From the NCBI RefSeq assembly GCF_001989455.1, contig NZ_CP018346.1, positions 1,054,001 to 1,118,000 of the forward strand: a stretch of 64,000 bases of DNA. Reading direction: 5' to 3'. Below are positions 63,395-64,000 of this stretch, one piece after another. Source of the DNA: Prochlorococcus sp. RS04. GTDB lineage: Bacteria; Cyanobacteriota; Cyanobacteriia; PCC-6307; Cyanobiaceae. The position numbers were made by a program, and so were the translations under genes. Below the pieces are notes generated by a model. That model saw nothing but the letters and a program-made list of their open reading frames with translations, did no database searches and was not told the DNA's origin. Every line of letters begins with the position of its first letter. Positions within the stretch are counted from its first letter, which is position 1.

Positions 63395-63490
63395 ATAAAA
63401 TTATTTAATCAATTAAGTTCTTTTTGTAATTTATGTTTTGAAATGGTCGAATAAATTGTAAAATACATTGTATAGTAAAAAAAATTTTTA

Positions 63491-63727
63491 ATGAACATAT
63501 CTAACAATGCAGGGGTTGATTCTAATGATCTTGCAAAGAGAGGTGAGAGCTTGATAAGAAAATCAACTAATAGATATTTAACTACAGTGAAAATTGCTTT
63601 CAGAGCAAAACAAAGACGTTTTGATGATTTTGATGGCTTATTAGAAGAATCAACTATTAAACCCGTTCAAAGGTCAATCATTGAACTTAGTGATGAGCAA
63701 GATCAACCAGATTTACTCCCAGGCTAA
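63491..63727 (+). CDS. rpoZ: RNA polymerase omega subunit
   Basis: Small polymerase subunit that helps assemble beta'. The 78-residue protein has the omega core [20 protein letters not shown] followed by [18 protein letters not shown], as in other cyanobacterial RpoZ. The C-terminus [14 protein letters not shown] is acidic. With rpoB, rpoC1 and rpoC2 it gives every core subunit except alpha in this window. It precedes the DUF1818 gene by 2 bases. Confidence 0.94.
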   Translation: MNISNNAGVDSNDLAKRGESLIRKSTNRYLTTVKIAFRAKQRRFDDFDGLLEESTIKPVQRSIIELSDEQDQPDLLPG

Positions 63728-63729
63728 TT

Positions 63730-64000
63730 TTGGTAAAAGACCAAAAAAATTGGAGATTACTTAAAGATTTTAAAAAAGGCAAATTTTGCTTTTTGATTGG
63801 TGTAAATAATTGGTCAATCGAGTTACAAAAAAGTGAATTCAATTCACTGTATCTTCTACTCTTAAGAATTAATGAACAACTATTAGTTATCAAAGATGAA
63901 CTAATGGATGAAGAATCTATTACTTTAGAATTAGAACAATTACCTTGGTTTATTCACTTAGAGGGGAAAAAAAATGAATGGAGTTTAAGGTTTGTTTTTG
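63730..64000 (+). CDS. DUF1818 family protein, 3' end beyond the window
   Basis: The frame is open from a TTG at 63730 to the right edge, giving about 90 residues: VKDQKNWRLLKDFKKGKFCF, IGVNNWSIELQKSEFNSLYL, then WFIHLEGKKNEWSLRFVF. These match DUF1818, which commonly follows rpoZ in cyanobacteria, here 2 bases away. The C-terminus is cut off. Function unknown. A TTG start is common among genes in this window. Confidence 0.8.
   Translation, partial: MVKDQKNWRLLKDFKKGKFCFLIGVNNWSIELQKSEFNSLYLLLLRINEQLLVIKDELMDEESITLELEQLPWFIHLEGKKNEWSLRFVF

Overview
The window looks like chromosome of a high-light-type Prochlorococcus. The DNA is very AT-rich and genes are packed almost end to end. RNA polymerase is split into rpoC1 and rpoC2, the ATP synthase has b and b' subunits and two separate gene clusters, and there are cyanobacterial or plastid-type genes (Ycf35, PSRP-3/Ycf65, a high-light-inducible protein, DUF3143, DUF1818). 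This rests on gene content and composition only; I could not test the exact clade.

Layout. 1-4750 (minus): rimP-nusA-ylxR-infB; infB runs off the left edge and carries a 108-bp tandem repeat. 4912-9331: an HtrA-type protease, rpiA, hisD (minus), rpsT and tatD. 9554-18923: rpoB-rpoC1-rpoC2. 18978-23502: a high-light-inducible protein, rlmN, a small membrane protein, a HEAT-repeat protein, then DUF2997-Ycf35-ferredoxin-aldo/keto reductase. 23505-29596: rsmG (minus), a J-domain protein and DUF3143 (plus), then the biotin operon bioF-bioK-bioC-bioD-bioA (minus). 29736-36295: a Ski2-like helicase, purB-fumC (minus) with a hairpin filling the spacer, a possible 25-residue membrane peptide, and a TlyA-type methyltransferase. 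36297-40763: glnB with a small partner gene behind a possible NtcA site, queF, ccs1 and ccdA for cytochrome c maturation, and ftsW. 41031-46765: ATP synthase cluster 1 (atpI-B-E-F2-F-H-A-G). 46782-54281: a 2Fe-2S ferredoxin, a small unknown, DUF3326, then nadE-nadD-GTPase-CNNM (minus) and pepP. 54336-64000: two small genes including PSRP-3, the atpD-atpC cluster (minus), groES-groEL, secG and gpmI (minus), pyrR, an Hsp70-like protein (minus), rpoZ and a partial DUF1818 gene.

Together these are housekeeping genes: transcription (rpoB, rpoC1, rpoC2, rpoZ, nusA), translation (infB, rimP, rpsT, rlmN, rsmG, PSRP-3), energy (ATP synthase, cytochrome c assembly, fumarase, phosphoglycerate mutase) and cofactors (biotin, NAD). 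PII is the nitrogen/carbon sensor.

I see no mobile element, CRISPR array, tRNA, rRNA, prophage or defence system. No stretch over 300 bases lacks a gene. The longest are 35203-35482 (holding the 25-codon ORF), 40764-41030 (ATP synthase leader), 9332-9553 (rpoB leader, nothing distinct seen) and 56985-57202 (atpD/groES divergent region). I did not find a clearly new multi-gene system. The best leads are regulatory or small: hairpins on both sides of atpE, a K-box without CIRCE at groES, the NtcA-like site ahead of the small gene plus glnB, the hairpins before fumC and queF, the Ycf35-ferredoxin-reductase group whose reductase seems to have lost its iron-sulfur cysteines, and several unstudied micro-proteins.
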